DNA of 64,000 nucleotides from Synechococcus sp. CBW1107 (GCF_015841355.1 NZ_CP064908.1:620001-684000), one strand, 5' to 3'. Shown: positions 29,519 to 38,630, numbered from the stretch's first letter. Numbers and translations are program-made. Notes: a model not told the origin generated them from the letters alone.

Positions 29519-30748
29519 TCAACGGCTGGGGCTCAGCGCCCCATCGAGACGTCGCAGCCACCCTCCGATCCGCTCGGCCCCCGCTTCCAGCTCCTCCACC
29601 GGGTGCACCAGTGCCAGCCGCATCCAGCCCTCACCGCTGGGGCCGAAGCCATTGCCGGGGGTCAGGGCCACGCCGGTGGCTTCCAGCAGGGCCGCGCAGA
29701 ACGACTCCGAATCGAGACCCCGTGCCCGAGCAACCTCCGGAAGACCCAGCCAGAGGTAGAGCGCCATCGTGGGCCGCTGCAGGGACCAGCCCTGGGCCTC
29801 GAGGGCCGCTGCCATGCGATCCCGGCGCAGCCGGTACACCTCCCGCAGCTTCGCGGGCCACTCGGGTGCCTCCTCCAGGGCTGCGATCGCCCCGGCCTGC
29901 AGGGCCAGCGACTGGTTGAAATCGACCACTCCCTTGAGCTGACGCAAAGCGGTGATCAGGGGCTCGGCGCCGATGGCGAAAGCGAGGCGGAAGCCCCCCA
30001 GGCACCAGCTTTTGGAGAAGGAAAAGAATTCGATGCCGCAGCTGCGCCAGTGGGGATTGCGCAGCAGCGCCGGTGCCTCGCCGTCGAGCGCCAGATCCAC
30101 ATAAGGGTTGTCATGGGCGAGCACGACGTCATGGTGTCGGGCCAGAGAGACGGCCCTGTCCAGCCAGGCCTGTTCCCCCACCGTGGCGGTGGGGTTGTGG
30201 GGGAAACCGAGAACCAACAGCTTCAGCTGATCCCAGGCCGCCGGGGAGATGGCCTCGAAGTGGGGCTTCCAGCCCTGATCGGCGCGCAGGGGCAGTAACT
30301 CGGTGCTGGCCGAGGCCAGGTGCATCCCACCGCGGTGGGACGGGTAGTAAGGATCGAGCAGAAGTGCCGGATCGCCTGGGTTCAGCACCGCCAGGGGCAG
30401 ATGGGCCGTCCCCTCCTGGGACCCCACCAGCAGCAGCACCTCTCGCTCCGGGTCGACCGCGACGTCGAAGCGGCGCTGGGCCCAGGCCGCCACCGCCTCC
30501 CGGAACGGCAGGGTGGCCCCATGGAGGCAGTAGGAGGCGCTGCTGGGCTCGCGCAGGGCTGAGGCCATGGCCTCGAGGGCCACCGGCGGCGGGGCCAGGT
30601 CAGTGGAGCCGAGGGAGAGATCCAGCAGCGGCGGCCGCCCTGTGGGCAGCCCCGCATTCAGCAGACTCTCGCCATAGGCGATCTTGCGGCGGTCGTTGCG
30701 GGCAAAGACCCCCTGCCCCAGGCGGGTGACCCGTTCAGAGATGGGCAT
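29519..30748 (-). CDS. Class I/II PLP-dependent aminotransferase
   Basis: This 409-residue fold-type I enzyme resembles aspartate or LL-diaminopimelate aminotransferase-like proteins. The PLP lysine is in F-F-S-F-S-K-S-W-C near 245; N-P-T-A near 182, D-N-P-Y near 213 and a C-terminal R-L-A-L-V-H complete the site. The substrate is uncertain; cyanobacterial homologues are annotated as succinyl-DAP or aspartate transaminases. The ATG at 30748 (M-P-I-S-E-R) is the family-consistent start, and its first codons overlap the end of trxA by 14 bases. Confidence 0.86.
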   Translation of the reverse strand: MPISERVTRLGQGVFARNDRRKIAYGESLLNAGLPTGRPPLLDLSLGSTDLAPPPVALEAMASALREPSSASYCLHGATLPFREAVAAWAQRRFDVAVDPEREVLLLVGSQEGTAHLPLAVLNPGDPALLLDPYYPSHRGGMHLASASTELLPLRADQGWKPHFEAISPAAWDQLKLLVLGFPHNPTATVGEQAWLDRAVSLARHHDVVLAHDNPYVDLALDGEAPALLRNPHWRSCGIEFFSFSKSWCLGGFRLAFAIGAEPLITALRQLKGVVDFNQSLALQAGAIAALEEAPEWPAKLREVYRLRRDRMAAALEAQGWSLQRPTMALYLWLGLPEVARARGLDSESFCAALLEATGVALTPGNGFGPSGEGWMRLALVHPVEELEAGAERIGGWLRRLDGALSPSR

Positions 30749-31055
30749 CCAGGAAGGCCTTGAGCTGGGGTTTGGCCATGGCTCCCTCATGGCGGGCGAG
30801 TTCCTGGCCGTCGCGGAACAGGATGAGGGTGGGAAGGCCCTGGATCTTCTGGCTGTCGCGGGTGGAGGGATTGGGGTCGGCTTCGAGCTTGCCCACCAGC
30901 AGTCTGTCCCCGTACTCAGCCGCGGCCCAGTCCATCAGGGGTGCCATCAGCCGGCAGGGGCCGCACCAGGAGGCCCAGACATCCACCAGAACCGTGCCGG
31001 AGGCAGCGAGCACGTCAGCCTCGAAGTTGGCATCGGTGAAAACAGCAACGGCCAC
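30735..31055 (-). CDS. trxA: Thioredoxin
   Basis: This 106-residue cytosolic disulfide reductant has the active site W30-C31-G32-P33-C34 and the conserved cis-Pro in L-P-T-L-I-L-F near 75. There is no signal peptide. The usual Lys before the last turn of the active-site helix is L-M-A-P-L, so the protein resembles the divergent y-type or x-type cyanobacterial thioredoxins. It is the first gene of trxA-aminotransferase-birA, with overlaps or tiny gaps, and is preceded by the vipp1 gene on the same strand, 73 bases away. Confidence 0.92.
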   Translation of the reverse strand: MAVAVFTDANFEADVLAASGTVLVDVWASWCGPCRLMAPLMDWAAAEYGDRLLVGKLEADPNPSTRDSQKIQGLPTLILFRDGQELARHEGAMAKPQLKAFLDAHL

Positions 31056-31128
31056 GGACCCGGTTCAGCTGCAGGGATTGTATGGAGCCGGACCGGTGCG
31101 CCTGGCGGATCGCCTTTCTCCTCCGCGC

Positions 31129-31905
31129 TCAGAGCTTGTCGATCGAACGCTTCAGCTCCTCGAGCTCGGCGTCCACCTGGGCCTCCTGAACGGGCTCCAG
31201 CTTGGGCAGTTCGGCGTTGACGGGCAGCAGCGGCTCGGCGGCGGCCCCGCCCTCGAGGCGGTTGCGCAGGGCGGCGAGTTCATCATCCACATCGCTGCCC
31301 CCCTGAAGGGCCGCGAACTGGCTTTCGAGATCGGCGCCAGCGAGTTCCGCTGCAGCCTGGCTGCGGGCTTCGAGTGCCTGCACCTTCTCCTCCATCTGCT
31401 CGAAGGCGGCCATCGAGGAGTTGGTGCCGAGGTTTCCGACGGCACTCTGAAGCTGCTCCTGGGCCTGGGCCGCCTGGGCACGGGCCTTGAGCATGTCCTT
31501 CTTGGTCTTGGCCTCGGCGATCTTGCCCTCGAGTGCCGTGAGGCTGCGCTTGAGGGTGTCGACCTGGCCGGCCTGGCCATTGAGCTGATTGTTGAGGGCG
31601 GTGGCCGTCTCCTGATAGGTCTTGCGGCGGCTGAGGGCTTCCCGGGCGAGGTCCTCCTCACCCTTCTTCAGGGCCAGCTCGGCGCGTTCGTACCAGGTGC
31701 GGCTCTGGGCCTCGGCCTGCTCGGCCTGGTTCTGGATCCGCTTCTGGCTGGCGATGGCGGTGGCCACGGCCTGGCGCAGCTTCACCAGGTCGGACTGCAT
31801 GTCCGCCACGGATTGATCCAGGATCTTGGCGGGATCCTCGGCCTTGCTGACCAGATCGTTGAGGTTGGCCCGCAGCAGGCGGCTGAGCCGGTCGAAGAAG
31901 CCCAT
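31129..31905 (-). CDS. vipp1: Vipp1/IM30 membrane-remodelling protein
   Basis: This 258-residue ESCRT-III-like protein is needed for thylakoid maintenance. Residues 1-20 (M-G-F-F-D-R-L-S-R-L-L-R) form the membrane-binding amphipathic helix, and about 22-215 is the PspA coiled coil with the E-D-P-x-K and A-K-T-K-K-D-M-L motifs. The last residues (D-A-E-L-E-E-L-K-R-S-I-D-K-L) form the extra C-terminal helix that separates Vipp1 from plain PspA. The ATG at 31905 gives the canonical start; frame upstream to 32484 is antisense to the DciA gene. It is divergent from that gene. Confidence 0.93.
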   Translation of the reverse strand: MGFFDRLSRLLRANLNDLVSKAEDPAKILDQSVADMQSDLVKLRQAVATAIASQKRIQNQAEQAEAQSRTWYERAELALKKGEEDLAREALSRRKTYQETATALNNQLNGQAGQVDTLKRSLTALEGKIAEAKTKKDMLKARAQAAQAQEQLQSAVGNLGTNSSMAAFEQMEEKVQALEARSQAAAELAGADLESQFAALQGGSDVDDELAALRNRLEGGAAAEPLLPVNAELPKLEPVQEAQVDAELEELKRSIDKL

Positions 31906-31995
31906 GGGTCGAGGCGGGGGCAACCCGGAGGGTAGCCGCTGTGGCCCGCAGCACCACGGACGGTTGCCCGCACCCTCACTTCCTAATCTCAGATC

Positions 31996-32529
31996 ATGGC
32001 CAAGGCTCCGCGAGATCAGGTGCGCCGGATCGGCAACGTGAGCGTGCTGATGCCGGCACCTCCCGCGCCGATCGTGGCGCTGGGCTCCTGTCTGGAGCAG
32101 ATGCAGCAGGAGTGGCGCCGGGCCGGCAGCCTGGCCGCCCTCTGGCAGGCCTGGCCTCGGATCGCCGGCGACCAGCTCGCTCCCCACTGCCGACCCCTCA
32201 GCCTCCATGGCGGCGTGCTGACCGTGGGTGCGCAGCATCCTCAGTGGTTGCAGGCCCTGCGATACAACCGCCATCAGCTCCTGGGCGCCCTGCGCGGGGC
32301 CGGTTTCCCCGTCCGCGACCTGCGCTTCCGTCAGCACCAGGCAAGGACCGGCGGACTCCCGGGAAGCGAGGACATTGCCCGGGTCTGGGCCGCCCACCCC
32401 AGCCGGGTTGACGTGCACGGGCTGGGGATCTGCCCGGCCTGTGGCAGCCCTGCCCCAGCCGGTGAACTGACCCGCTGGGGGCACTGCGGTCTCTGCCGCC
32501 GCAACCGGGTGGAGAGCGAAGGTCAGTAG
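31996..32529 (+). CDS. DciA-like (DUF721) protein with C-terminal zinc ribbon
   Basis: This is a 177-residue protein. Residues about 28-110 form a DUF721/DciA domain, which in other bacteria loads replicative helicase DnaB: W-P-R-I-A-G-D-Q-L-A, L-S-L-H-G-G-V-L-T-V, and W-L-Q-A-L-R-Y. The C-terminus has four Cys in two pairs, C146/C149 and C164/C167, forming a likely zinc ribbon absent from the short DciA proteins. The first 18 residues are basic. It is divergent from vipp1, and its last 7 bases overlap the convergent GT39 gene. Confidence 0.8.
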   Translation: MAKAPRDQVRRIGNVSVLMPAPPAPIVALGSCLEQMQQEWRRAGSLAALWQAWPRIAGDQLAPHCRPLSLHGGVLTVGAQHPQWLQALRYNRHQLLGALRGAGFPVRDLRFRQHQARTGGLPGSEDIARVWAAHPSRVDVHGLGICPACGSPAPAGELTRWGHCGLCRRNRVESEGQ

Positions 32530-34379
32530 CGCTCCGGCACCGGCTCCTGCCAGGTCGGGGTCAGCCCGCTGGCCCGCAGCTCCTCAGCCCGACGCTGGAG
32601 ACGGGTCCGATCGAGACGCCAGAGCCGGTAGAGCCCCGAGCGGCCCAGCTCGACGGGATCCAGCCCCTGCCAGTGGGGTTCCTGGGCTGTGCCCTGATCG
32701 ATCACCACCAGCACGGTGGGTTGGGCCTCAGGGGAGCTGGGGCTCAACCCCTGGCGGTGTTCCCGCTCCAGGCGGTCGGCCAGATTCACGAGCGCGGTGG
32801 GGGAGATGCCCTCGTAGAGCACGACCTGGCGGGTGTAGTAGTGCAGCGAGGGCTTGAGGATGCCCACCATCGCCAGGGGCTCGGCGCCCCGTCGCGCCAG
32901 CCGTACCTGCCCGGCCACGGTCCGCACCGGCAGCCCCCTGACACCGTCCCCGAGACTCCACATCGGCAGGACCGCCAGCAACTGGAAGAGCACCAGGGCC
33001 AGCTGGGCGGGCACCAGCCCCCAGGGCCGAGGCGTCGGCTTCCAGCACAGCCAGAGACCGGCCAGGGTGGCGAGGGCGAAGCAGGCCGCCGCACGCAGCA
33101 CAAGACCACTGGCCAGCAACTCCCCCGGAAGGGTCGGCATCTCCGGATCACTGATCAGGGGAATCCAGCCGGGGGAGAGCGCCAGAACCACGCTGAGCAG
33201 GGCCATCAGCGCCACCGAGGCCCCCAGAGCCCAGCGGCTGGCACGGCTGCCCTCGGCGGCGGTGAGGGCGATCAGCAGACCGGCGGCCGGCGTGGCCGGC
33301 AACCAGTAACTGGGCAGTTTCGTGGCGGCCAGGGTGAAGAAGATCAGCACCGCCAACAGCCAGCAGGCGGCGTAACTGGCCAGGGAACCGGCCATGTCAT
33401 GCCGTGCGACGCCAGGAGCTGCCGGCCTGCTCCAGCGACGCCACCAACGGCCCAGGGCCCTGAGCAGGCCCAGCAGGAGCAGGGGTGAGAAAGGGAGGCC
33501 GGCCACCAGCAGCACCGCCCCGAAGTACCACCAGGGCTGCAGGTGGTGGTTCACCACCGAGGTGAAGCGCTGCAGGTTGTGGTAGCCGAAGAAGCTGGTC
33601 CAGAACGCCTCTCCCTCCAGCGCCAGGGCCGCCAGGTACCAGGGCAGACCCACCAGAGCCGTGAGCGCCAGTCCGGGCAGGGGTCGCAGCCGTCGCCAGA
33701 GCGACCCCAGGCGGCGCTGACTGAGTCCGAAGCCCAGCAGGGTCAGGCCCGCCAGAGCCAGCGCCACCGGCCCTTTGGCGAGCACCGCCAGCCCGAGCGC
33801 GATCCAGGCAGGCCAGACCGTTCGGCGGGGGTCAGCCCAGGCCTGCCAGAACAGCAGCAGAGACACGGCCAGACAGCCGGTGAGCAGCGCGTCGCTGACA
33901 GCGATCCGCCCCCAGAGCAGGATCAACGGTGAAAGGGCGAAGGCCAGGGCCGCACCCAGGGCGGTGCAGGCGGCACGCAGCCCGCCTGCACCGCCCTGGG
34001 GCCAGCGCAGAAGGGTGGACCCGAGGCTGAGCATCACGGCGATCACCGCCAGGGCCGAGGGCAGGCGGGCAGCCCAGGTGCCCAGCGGGTTCCACTGCTC
34101 CTGGCCCGGGAGTCCATAGCCCAGAGCCATCAGCCAGTAGATCAGCGGCGGCTTGTCGTAGCGAGGCAGTCCATTGACGTGGGGGATCAGCCACTGACCG
34201 CTTTCGGCCATGGCCCGGGCGGAAGCGGCGAACAGGGGAGGTGTCTCATCCACCAGCCCGGTGGCGCCCAGCTGCCAGACGAACAGAGCGAGGCCCAGCA
34301 CCAGGATCAGGCCCAGGACCGCCCAGTGGCCGAGGGCGGATTGGCCCCCATCCGGGGAACGGGAAGGGGTCGGGGACAC
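32523..34379 (-). CDS. Membrane glycosyltransferase, GT39/ArnT-like
   Basis: This 618-residue polytopic protein with about 11-13 TM segments is a GT-C glycosyltransferase using a polyprenyl-phosphate-linked sugar. The first outer loop has the catalytic acid region D-E-T-P-P-L-F near 39 and a run of R-Y-D-K-P-P-L-I-Y-W-L near 73, the PMT/ArnT hallmark. The C-terminal soluble part (about 470-618) ends in a basic tail. The acceptor is unknown (lipid, protein or cell-surface glycan). It is followed on the same strand by no close gene; the GT4 gene lies upstream by 25 bases. Confidence 0.85.
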   Translation of the reverse strand: MSPTPSRSPDGGQSALGHWAVLGLILVLGLALFVWQLGATGLVDETPPLFAASARAMAESGQWLIPHVNGLPRYDKPPLIYWLMALGYGLPGQEQWNPLGTWAARLPSALAVIAVMLSLGSTLLRWPQGGAGGLRAACTALGAALAFALSPLILLWGRIAVSDALLTGCLAVSLLLFWQAWADPRRTVWPAWIALGLAVLAKGPVALALAGLTLLGFGLSQRRLGSLWRRLRPLPGLALTALVGLPWYLAALALEGEAFWTSFFGYHNLQRFTSVVNHHLQPWWYFGAVLLVAGLPFSPLLLLGLLRALGRWWRRWSRPAAPGVARHDMAGSLASYAACWLLAVLIFFTLAATKLPSYWLPATPAAGLLIALTAAEGSRASRWALGASVALMALLSVVLALSPGWIPLISDPEMPTLPGELLASGLVLRAAACFALATLAGLWLCWKPTPRPWGLVPAQLALVLFQLLAVLPMWSLGDGVRGLPVRTVAGQVRLARRGAEPLAMVGILKPSLHYYTRQVVLYEGISPTALVNLADRLEREHRQGLSPSSPEAQPTVLVVIDQGTAQEPHWQGLDPVELGRSGLYRLWRLDRTRLQRRAEELRASGLTPTWQEPVPERY

Positions 34380-34404
34380 GGGTGGAGCCTGGATCGCAGC
34401 GAAC

Positions 34405-35496
34405 CTAGGCCGGGGGCAGGCCCTCCTGGATCCAGGTCTCGATCCGCTCGGCGAAGGCCTCCCTGGAGGCGTGGCGCTCCACCCAGCGGCGGCAGGCGGA
34501 GCGCTCCAGCCCGGCAGCGCTCCGGGCCGCCTGAGTCAGGGCCGCCACGTCGTCGGGGGGCACCAGCAGCCCGGTGACTCCCGGCACGATCAGTTCGCCG
34601 GGGCCGCCCCGGGCATAGGCCGCCACGGGCACGCCGCAGGCCATCGCCTCGACCACCACGTTCCCGAAGGCCTCGTTCCACTTGGGCGTGTTCAGCAGCA
34701 GCCGGCAGCGACCCAGCTCCAGCTGCAGCGCAGCGGTGGGCAGGAAGCCACGCCATTCGATGGTGCCGGGGGGGACGGAAGCCTCCACAGCGGCGGCATA
34801 GGCCGGGTCTTCACGCACCCCCCAGACCAGCAGACGCTCACCCAGGCTGGCCGCCACAGCCGCAGCGTCCTCCAGACCCTTCTCCGGCGCGATGCGGCCG
34901 GCCCAGCCCAGGAGGGGCTCCGGATCCGGCCGCTCGCGAAAGCTGTAAGCGGACAGGTCGAAGCCATTGCCCACCACCAGAGGCGGGGCGGGCAGGCGGA
35001 AATCACCGGCCTGGGCTCTGGTGTGAAAGGCCAGGCGGCGATGATCGCTTCGGGCCACCGCCTCGATCACCTCATCCATCACCGTCGCCACCGAGCCCAT
35101 GCTCACCAGGTGAAACAGCGGCGTCGGCAGCCAGGGTGTGAGCCAGAAGGGCAGCCAGTCGTAGGCCAGGTTCAGCACCACGTCGAACTCCGCATGGCGG
35201 GCCCGCACCTGCTGCCAGAGGGCCGGAAGCAGCCCGGCAGCGGGAATCTGCACGGGAGCATCCCGATGCTGGTGCTGCCAGCTGGGTTGATCGACACCCG
35301 CAACCGTCCAGAGTCGGGCGGCCTGGCACCCCCTGGAGAGCCGCGACCCCTCTCCGGCCAGCACCGTGAGCTGATGGCCGCGGCCAAGCAGTCCGGCCAC
35401 CAGGCTCTCGAGGGTGAGCTCCACGCCGCCGCCGCCACCGGAGCCGAGTGTTCCCACCGGCGTGCTCACCACGAGCAGGCGCCAGGGGGGCGTCAT
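34405..35496 (-). CDS. Glycosyltransferase family 4
   Basis: This 363-residue cytosolic GT-B enzyme uses a nucleotide-sugar. The N-terminal glycine-rich loop G-S-G-G-G-G-G-V-E (near 19) and the donor-site stretch A-P-E-K-G-L near 213 are followed by E-A-F-G-N-V-V-V-E-A-M-A-C-G near 287, the E-x7-E motif of GT4. The C-terminus is a short helical tail. The specific sugar is unknown. The ATG at 35496 overlaps the stop of the EamA transporter (ATGA), so the two are coupled, and GT39 follows 25 bases later. Confidence 0.87.
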   Translation of the reverse strand: MTPPWRLLVVSTPVGTLGSGGGGGVELTLESLVAGLLGRGHQLTVLAGEGSRLSRGCQAARLWTVAGVDQPSWQHQHRDAPVQIPAAGLLPALWQQVRARHAEFDVVLNLAYDWLPFWLTPWLPTPLFHLVSMGSVATVMDEVIEAVARSDHRRLAFHTRAQAGDFRLPAPPLVVGNGFDLSAYSFRERPDPEPLLGWAGRIAPEKGLEDAAAVAASLGERLLVWGVREDPAYAAAVEASVPPGTIEWRGFLPTAALQLELGRCRLLLNTPKWNEAFGNVVVEAMACGVPVAAYARGGPGELIVPGVTGLLVPPDDVAALTQAARSAAGLERSACRRWVERHASREAFAERIETWIQEGLPPA

Positions 35497-36458
35497 GGCG
35501 ACAAGCCGGGCGGTTCGGGCAGAGCCGGGCGCCAGAGGCGGTGGCGCTGGTTGATCAGGAGCACCGAGCCGAGCGCCAGCACGGAGCCGAACCACTGCAG
35601 CGGCCGCAACCGTTCCTCCAGCAGCAAGAGGCCGCAGAGCAGAGCGAACACGGGGGTCAGGAAGGTCAGCGCGGTGAAGCCGGTGAGATCGCCGCGGCTG
35701 GCGAACCAGAAGAACAGGCCGTAGGCCAGGGCGCTGCCCAGCAGGCTGGCATAGGCCATCAGCCCCCACTCCAGGGGGCTCCAGGCCGGCCAGAAGGGCA
35801 AGGCGGCGGCATTCACCCTGGTGACCCCCAGCGAACCGATCAGCAGGGGCACTCCTCCGATCAGCATGTGCCAGCCGGTGACGGCCACCGGATCACTGGC
35901 ACGGCTGGCGTATCGGCAGAGCACGGTGCCCACCGCCATGGCCACCGCCGCCCCCAGCATCCAGGTCTCTCCATGGCTCCAGGGATGAAGCCCCAGGGCC
36001 TCCGGTCCATCCAGCCACCAGTGCCGCAGCAGCGGCGCAGGCAGACCCAGGCAGGCGATGCCGGCCAGGCCCAGCAGCAGACCCGACCAGCCCACCGGAT
36101 TGATGGCCTCCCCGAAGAGGCTGCGGGCCAGCAGCGCCACCAGCAGGGGCTGGGAATCGATCAGCACCGAGCCCAGACCGGCACCGGTGCTCTCCAGCCC
36201 CCGGGCCAGCAGCCCCTGGAAGAGGGTGCCGTCCACCAGGGCGAAGGCCAGCAGCCAGGGGCGATCGGAGGGGGCCACCGCCAGGGAACGCCCCTGCAGC
36301 CGTGCCACCACCAGAACCGCCAGGGCTGCCGGCAGCAGGCGCATCCAGGCGATCGTGAGCGGGCCGGCCGTCTCGAGCAGGGGTTTCATCGCCGCCATCG
36401 CCGTACCCCAGAGGGCGAAGGGCAGCAGCATCAGCAGCCAACGCAGCGCAGGTGTCAT
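35493..36458 (-). CDS. EamA/DMT family transporter
   Basis: This 321-residue membrane protein has ten TM segments and the EamA internal repeat: repeat one at about 5-145 (P-F-A-L-W-G-T near 13, a proline-rich turn, V-L-I-D-S-Q-P near 92), repeat two at about 162-305 (Y-G-L-F-F-W-F near 236, F-L-T-P-V-F-A-L-L near 257). DMT carriers move metabolites such as amino acids or nucleotide sugars; the substrate here is unknown. It is coupled to the GT4 gene by ATGA overlap and divergent from sppA. Confidence 0.86.
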   Translation of the reverse strand: MTPALRWLLMLLPFALWGTAMAAMKPLLETAGPLTIAWMRLLPAALAVLVVARLQGRSLAVAPSDRPWLLAFALVDGTLFQGLLARGLESTGAGLGSVLIDSQPLLVALLARSLFGEAINPVGWSGLLLGLAGIACLGLPAPLLRHWWLDGPEALGLHPWSHGETWMLGAAVAMAVGTVLCRYASRASDPVAVTGWHMLIGGVPLLIGSLGVTRVNAAALPFWPAWSPLEWGLMAYASLLGSALAYGLFFWFASRGDLTGFTALTFLTPVFALLCGLLLLEERLRPLQWFGSVLALGSVLLINQRHRLWRPALPEPPGLSP

Positions 36459-36511
36459 CGAAGCGGTCGACGGTGACCTTTTTAAGATCCAGCGAATCCG
36501 ATCTGCATCGC

Positions 36512-37324
36512 ATGCCCTGGCCCTGGCGCCGCAAGTCCCGCAAGAGCATGGCGAAGATCGCGATCGAGGGGGCGATCTCCGGCCCGACCCGGGAGCGGGT
36601 GGTCAAGGCCCTCCGTCAGGTGGAGGAGAGGGAATTCCCGGCGCTGCTGCTGCGCATCGACAGCCCCGGCGGCACGGTGGGCGACAGCCAGGAGATCCAT
36701 GCGGCCATTGGCCGCCTGCGCAGCAAGGGCTGCCGCGTGGTGGCCAGCTTCGGCAACATCTCCGCCTCCGGAGGCGTGTATGTGGGGGTGGCGGCGGAGA
36801 AGATCGTGGCCAACCCCGGCACGATCACGGGCTCGATCGGCGTGATCCTGCGCGGCAACAACATCTCGAAGCTGCTGGAGCGCATCGGCATCAGTTTCGA
36901 GACCGTCAAGAGCGGTCTCTACAAGGACATCCTCTCTCCGGATCGGGCCCTGACCGCTGATGAGCGGGAGCTTCTGCAGGGGCTGATCGACTCCAGCTAC
37001 GGACAATTCGTCGAGGCGGTGGCCACGGGCCGCGGTCTGAGCGAGGCCGAGGTGCGCGGCTTCGCTGACGGACGGGTGTTCAGCGGTGCCCAGGCCATCG
37101 CCCTGGGTCTGATCGATGAACTCGGCGACGAAGAGCATGCCCGACGGCTGGCGGCACGGCTGGCCGGTCTGGATGAGGCGAAGACCCAGCCGGTGATCTT
37201 CGGCAAGCCCCAGAAACGCCTGGCGGGCCTGATCCCCGGACGCAACCTGCTGGGCGGCCTGCAGCAGGCCCTCAGCCTGGAGCTGGCCTGGTGTGGTCAA
37301 CCCCTGTGGCTCTGGCGGCCATGA
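36512..37324 (+). CDS. sppA: Signal peptide peptidase SppA (short form)
   Basis: This 270-residue serine protease of the SppA 36K-type family degrades cleaved signal peptides at the membrane. The nucleophile is Ser in N-I-S-A-S-G-G-V-Y-V near 87, and the catalytic Lys lies in K-S-G-L-Y-K-D near 138. D-S-P-G-G-T-V near 51 is the oxyanion region. Instead of a long TM anchor it has a basic N-terminus (W-R-R-K-S-R-K). In light-adapting cyanobacteria SppA1 has also been linked to phycobilisome breakdown. The stop overlaps the aroH ATG (ATGA). Confidence 0.92.
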   Translation: MPWPWRRKSRKSMAKIAIEGAISGPTRERVVKALRQVEEREFPALLLRIDSPGGTVGDSQEIHAAIGRLRSKGCRVVASFGNISASGGVYVGVAAEKIVANPGTITGSIGVILRGNNISKLLERIGISFETVKSGLYKDILSPDRALTADERELLQGLIDSSYGQFVEAVATGRGLSEAEVRGFADGRVFSGAQAIALGLIDELGDEEHARRLAARLAGLDEAKTQPVIFGKPQKRLAGLIPGRNLLGGLQQALSLELAWCGQPLWLWRP

Positions 37325-37701
37325 GCGAGACCAGGGAGCTGCGGGCGCTGCGGGGCGCCACCACCGCCACGGCCAACACCGCGGCCGCCATCGAAGAGGC
37401 CGTGAGCGAACTGCTCGCCAGCCTGATCGACGGCAACGGCCTGACCGGAGCATGGGTTCTGTCGGTGACCTTTTCGGTCACCGCCGATCTCAATGCCGGC
37501 TTCCCTGCGGCCGTCGCCCGGCGGCAGCCCGGCTGGGATGGCGTCGCCCTGCTGGACTGTCAGCAGATGGCCGTGGCCGGTGACCTTCCCCGCTGCATCC
37601 GTCTGCTGGCTCACGCCTGGATGGAGCCAGGCCGTCCCCCCCTGCACCCTTACCTGCGGGGGGCGGCTCGGCTCCGACCGGACAGATCCGGTCACAACTG
37701 A
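37321..37701 (+). CDS. aroH: Chorismate mutase (AroH type)
   Basis: This 126-residue monofunctional AroH-class enzyme converts chorismate to prephenate, the branch to Phe/Tyr. The active-site set is R in L-R-G-A-T-T (near 11), T-F-S-V-T-A-D-L-N with its Asp/Asn near 52, and G-F-P-A-A-V-A-R near 61. Length fits the family (about 120-130). It overlaps sppA by ATGA, so it is translationally coupled. The long open frames on the opposite strand over it are shadows. Confidence 0.93.
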   Translation: MSETRELRALRGATTATANTAAAIEEAVSELLASLIDGNGLTGAWVLSVTFSVTADLNAGFPAAVARRQPGWDGVALLDCQQMAVAGDLPRCIRLLAHAWMEPGRPPLHPYLRGAARLRPDRSGHN

Positions 37702-37806
37702 CAGCTGCGACGCTGCCCCCCCGCGGGGCTGCCCTCGGTGACGCCGGTCGACAATCCAGAGAACACCCGGGCCTGCCCTGCGCTGGCCGACCCTCATCCG
37801 CTTTCC

Positions 37807-38439
37807 ATGACCCTCCCGACCCTGCAACAACGGCTCCGCCGGCTGAAGGCCACCCTGCCGAGGCGTGCCGGCCTGCTGATGGCTGCCGCGGGCGTGGGCC
37901 TGGGGGCCGTGATCGCGAGCGCCGGCGCCGGGATCGCCCCCGCGGTCAGCCTTGCCCAGGGCACTCCCAGCCTGCTGGAGTTCCGCTGGGATAACAACAA
38001 GGACTACCGCAGGCTCTACTACTTCATGACCAACACCTCGCGGTTGAAGCGCTCGGAGTATTACCTGATTCTCAGGCCGAAGGATCGCAAGACGGCCATG
38101 CTCAAGCTCACCATTGACGTTCCTTCGAATTTCGATGCCAAAATCGATCCCAAAGACGTCAAGCTCTGCGTGATGCAGGAAGGCGGAATGCTCTCCCGCA
38201 CCCGCTGCAAGGAAACGATTCCTGCTGTCATCGAAGTGAATGCCAACGGCAAGTCGATCGAAATCTTCCCGGAGCGTCCCGTGCCGGTTGATGGCACCAT
38301 CGGCGTTTACATGTCGCTCTTCAATCCGTTCAACATCGGCATGTACCAGTTCAATGCCCTGGCCCAGGCTCCGGGTGATGTGCCCTTCGGCGGCTACCTG
38401 GGCAGCTGGCTGATCCAGATTGATCCCGGTATCGATTGA
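37807..38439 (+). CDS. DUF2808 domain-containing exported protein
   Basis: This 210-residue protein is cyanobacteria-restricted. Residues 1-48 form a signal/anchor region (basic start, then A-G-L-L-M-A-A-A-G-V-G-L-G-A-V-I-A), probably cleaved at A-Q-G. The rest is DUF2808: F-R-W-D-N-N-K-D-Y-R-R-L-Y-Y-F near 60, L-K-L-T-I-D-V-P near 102, and G-T-I-G-V-Y-M-S near 167. Its function is unknown; it is presumably periplasmic or envelope-associated. The ATG at 37807 is used; a GTG at 37738 in frame would add a poorly conserved 23 residues. It stands alone before rpmH. Confidence 0.86.
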   Translation: MTLPTLQQRLRRLKATLPRRAGLLMAAAGVGLGAVIASAGAGIAPAVSLAQGTPSLLEFRWDNNKDYRRLYYFMTNTSRLKRSEYYLILRPKDRKTAMLKLTIDVPSNFDAKIDPKDVKLCVMQEGGMLSRTRCKETIPAVIEVNANGKSIEIFPERPVPVDGTIGVYMSLFNPFNIGMYQFNALAQAPGDVPFGGYLGSWLIQIDPGID

Positions 38440-38492
38440 CCTCTGGCTGTTAGGTTGAGCGATCGACAACAGGCCAGACGCCGAGACGCACC

Positions 38493-38630
38493 ATGACCAA
38501 GCGCACCCTGGAAGGAACGAGCCGTAAGCGCAAGCGGGTGTCGGGGTTCCGTGTGCGGATGCGGTCCCACACCGGCCGCCGTGTGATCCGCACCCGCCGC
38601 CGCCGCGGCCGCGCTCGCCTGGCCGTCTGA
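38493..38630 (+). CDS. rpmH: Ribosomal protein L34
   Basis: This is a 45-residue basic protein of the large ribosomal subunit. It starts M-T-K-R-T-L-E-G-T and has the family's [12 protein letters not shown] core and the Arg-rich tail R-R-R-R-G-R-A-R-L. It is too short for most gene finders but is unmistakable. It heads the rpmH-rnpA-yidC gene order that is conserved across bacteria near the origin of replication, although no DnaA-box cluster or dnaN is seen here. Confidence 0.96.
   Translation: MTKRTLEGTSRKRKRVSGFRVRMRSHTGRRVIRTRRRRGRARLAV

Noticed and set aside
37715-37729. GCCCC...GGGGC hairpin between aroH and DUF2808 as a terminator
   Set aside because: The stem is only 5 bp and there is no U-tract; such structures are common by chance at this G+C.
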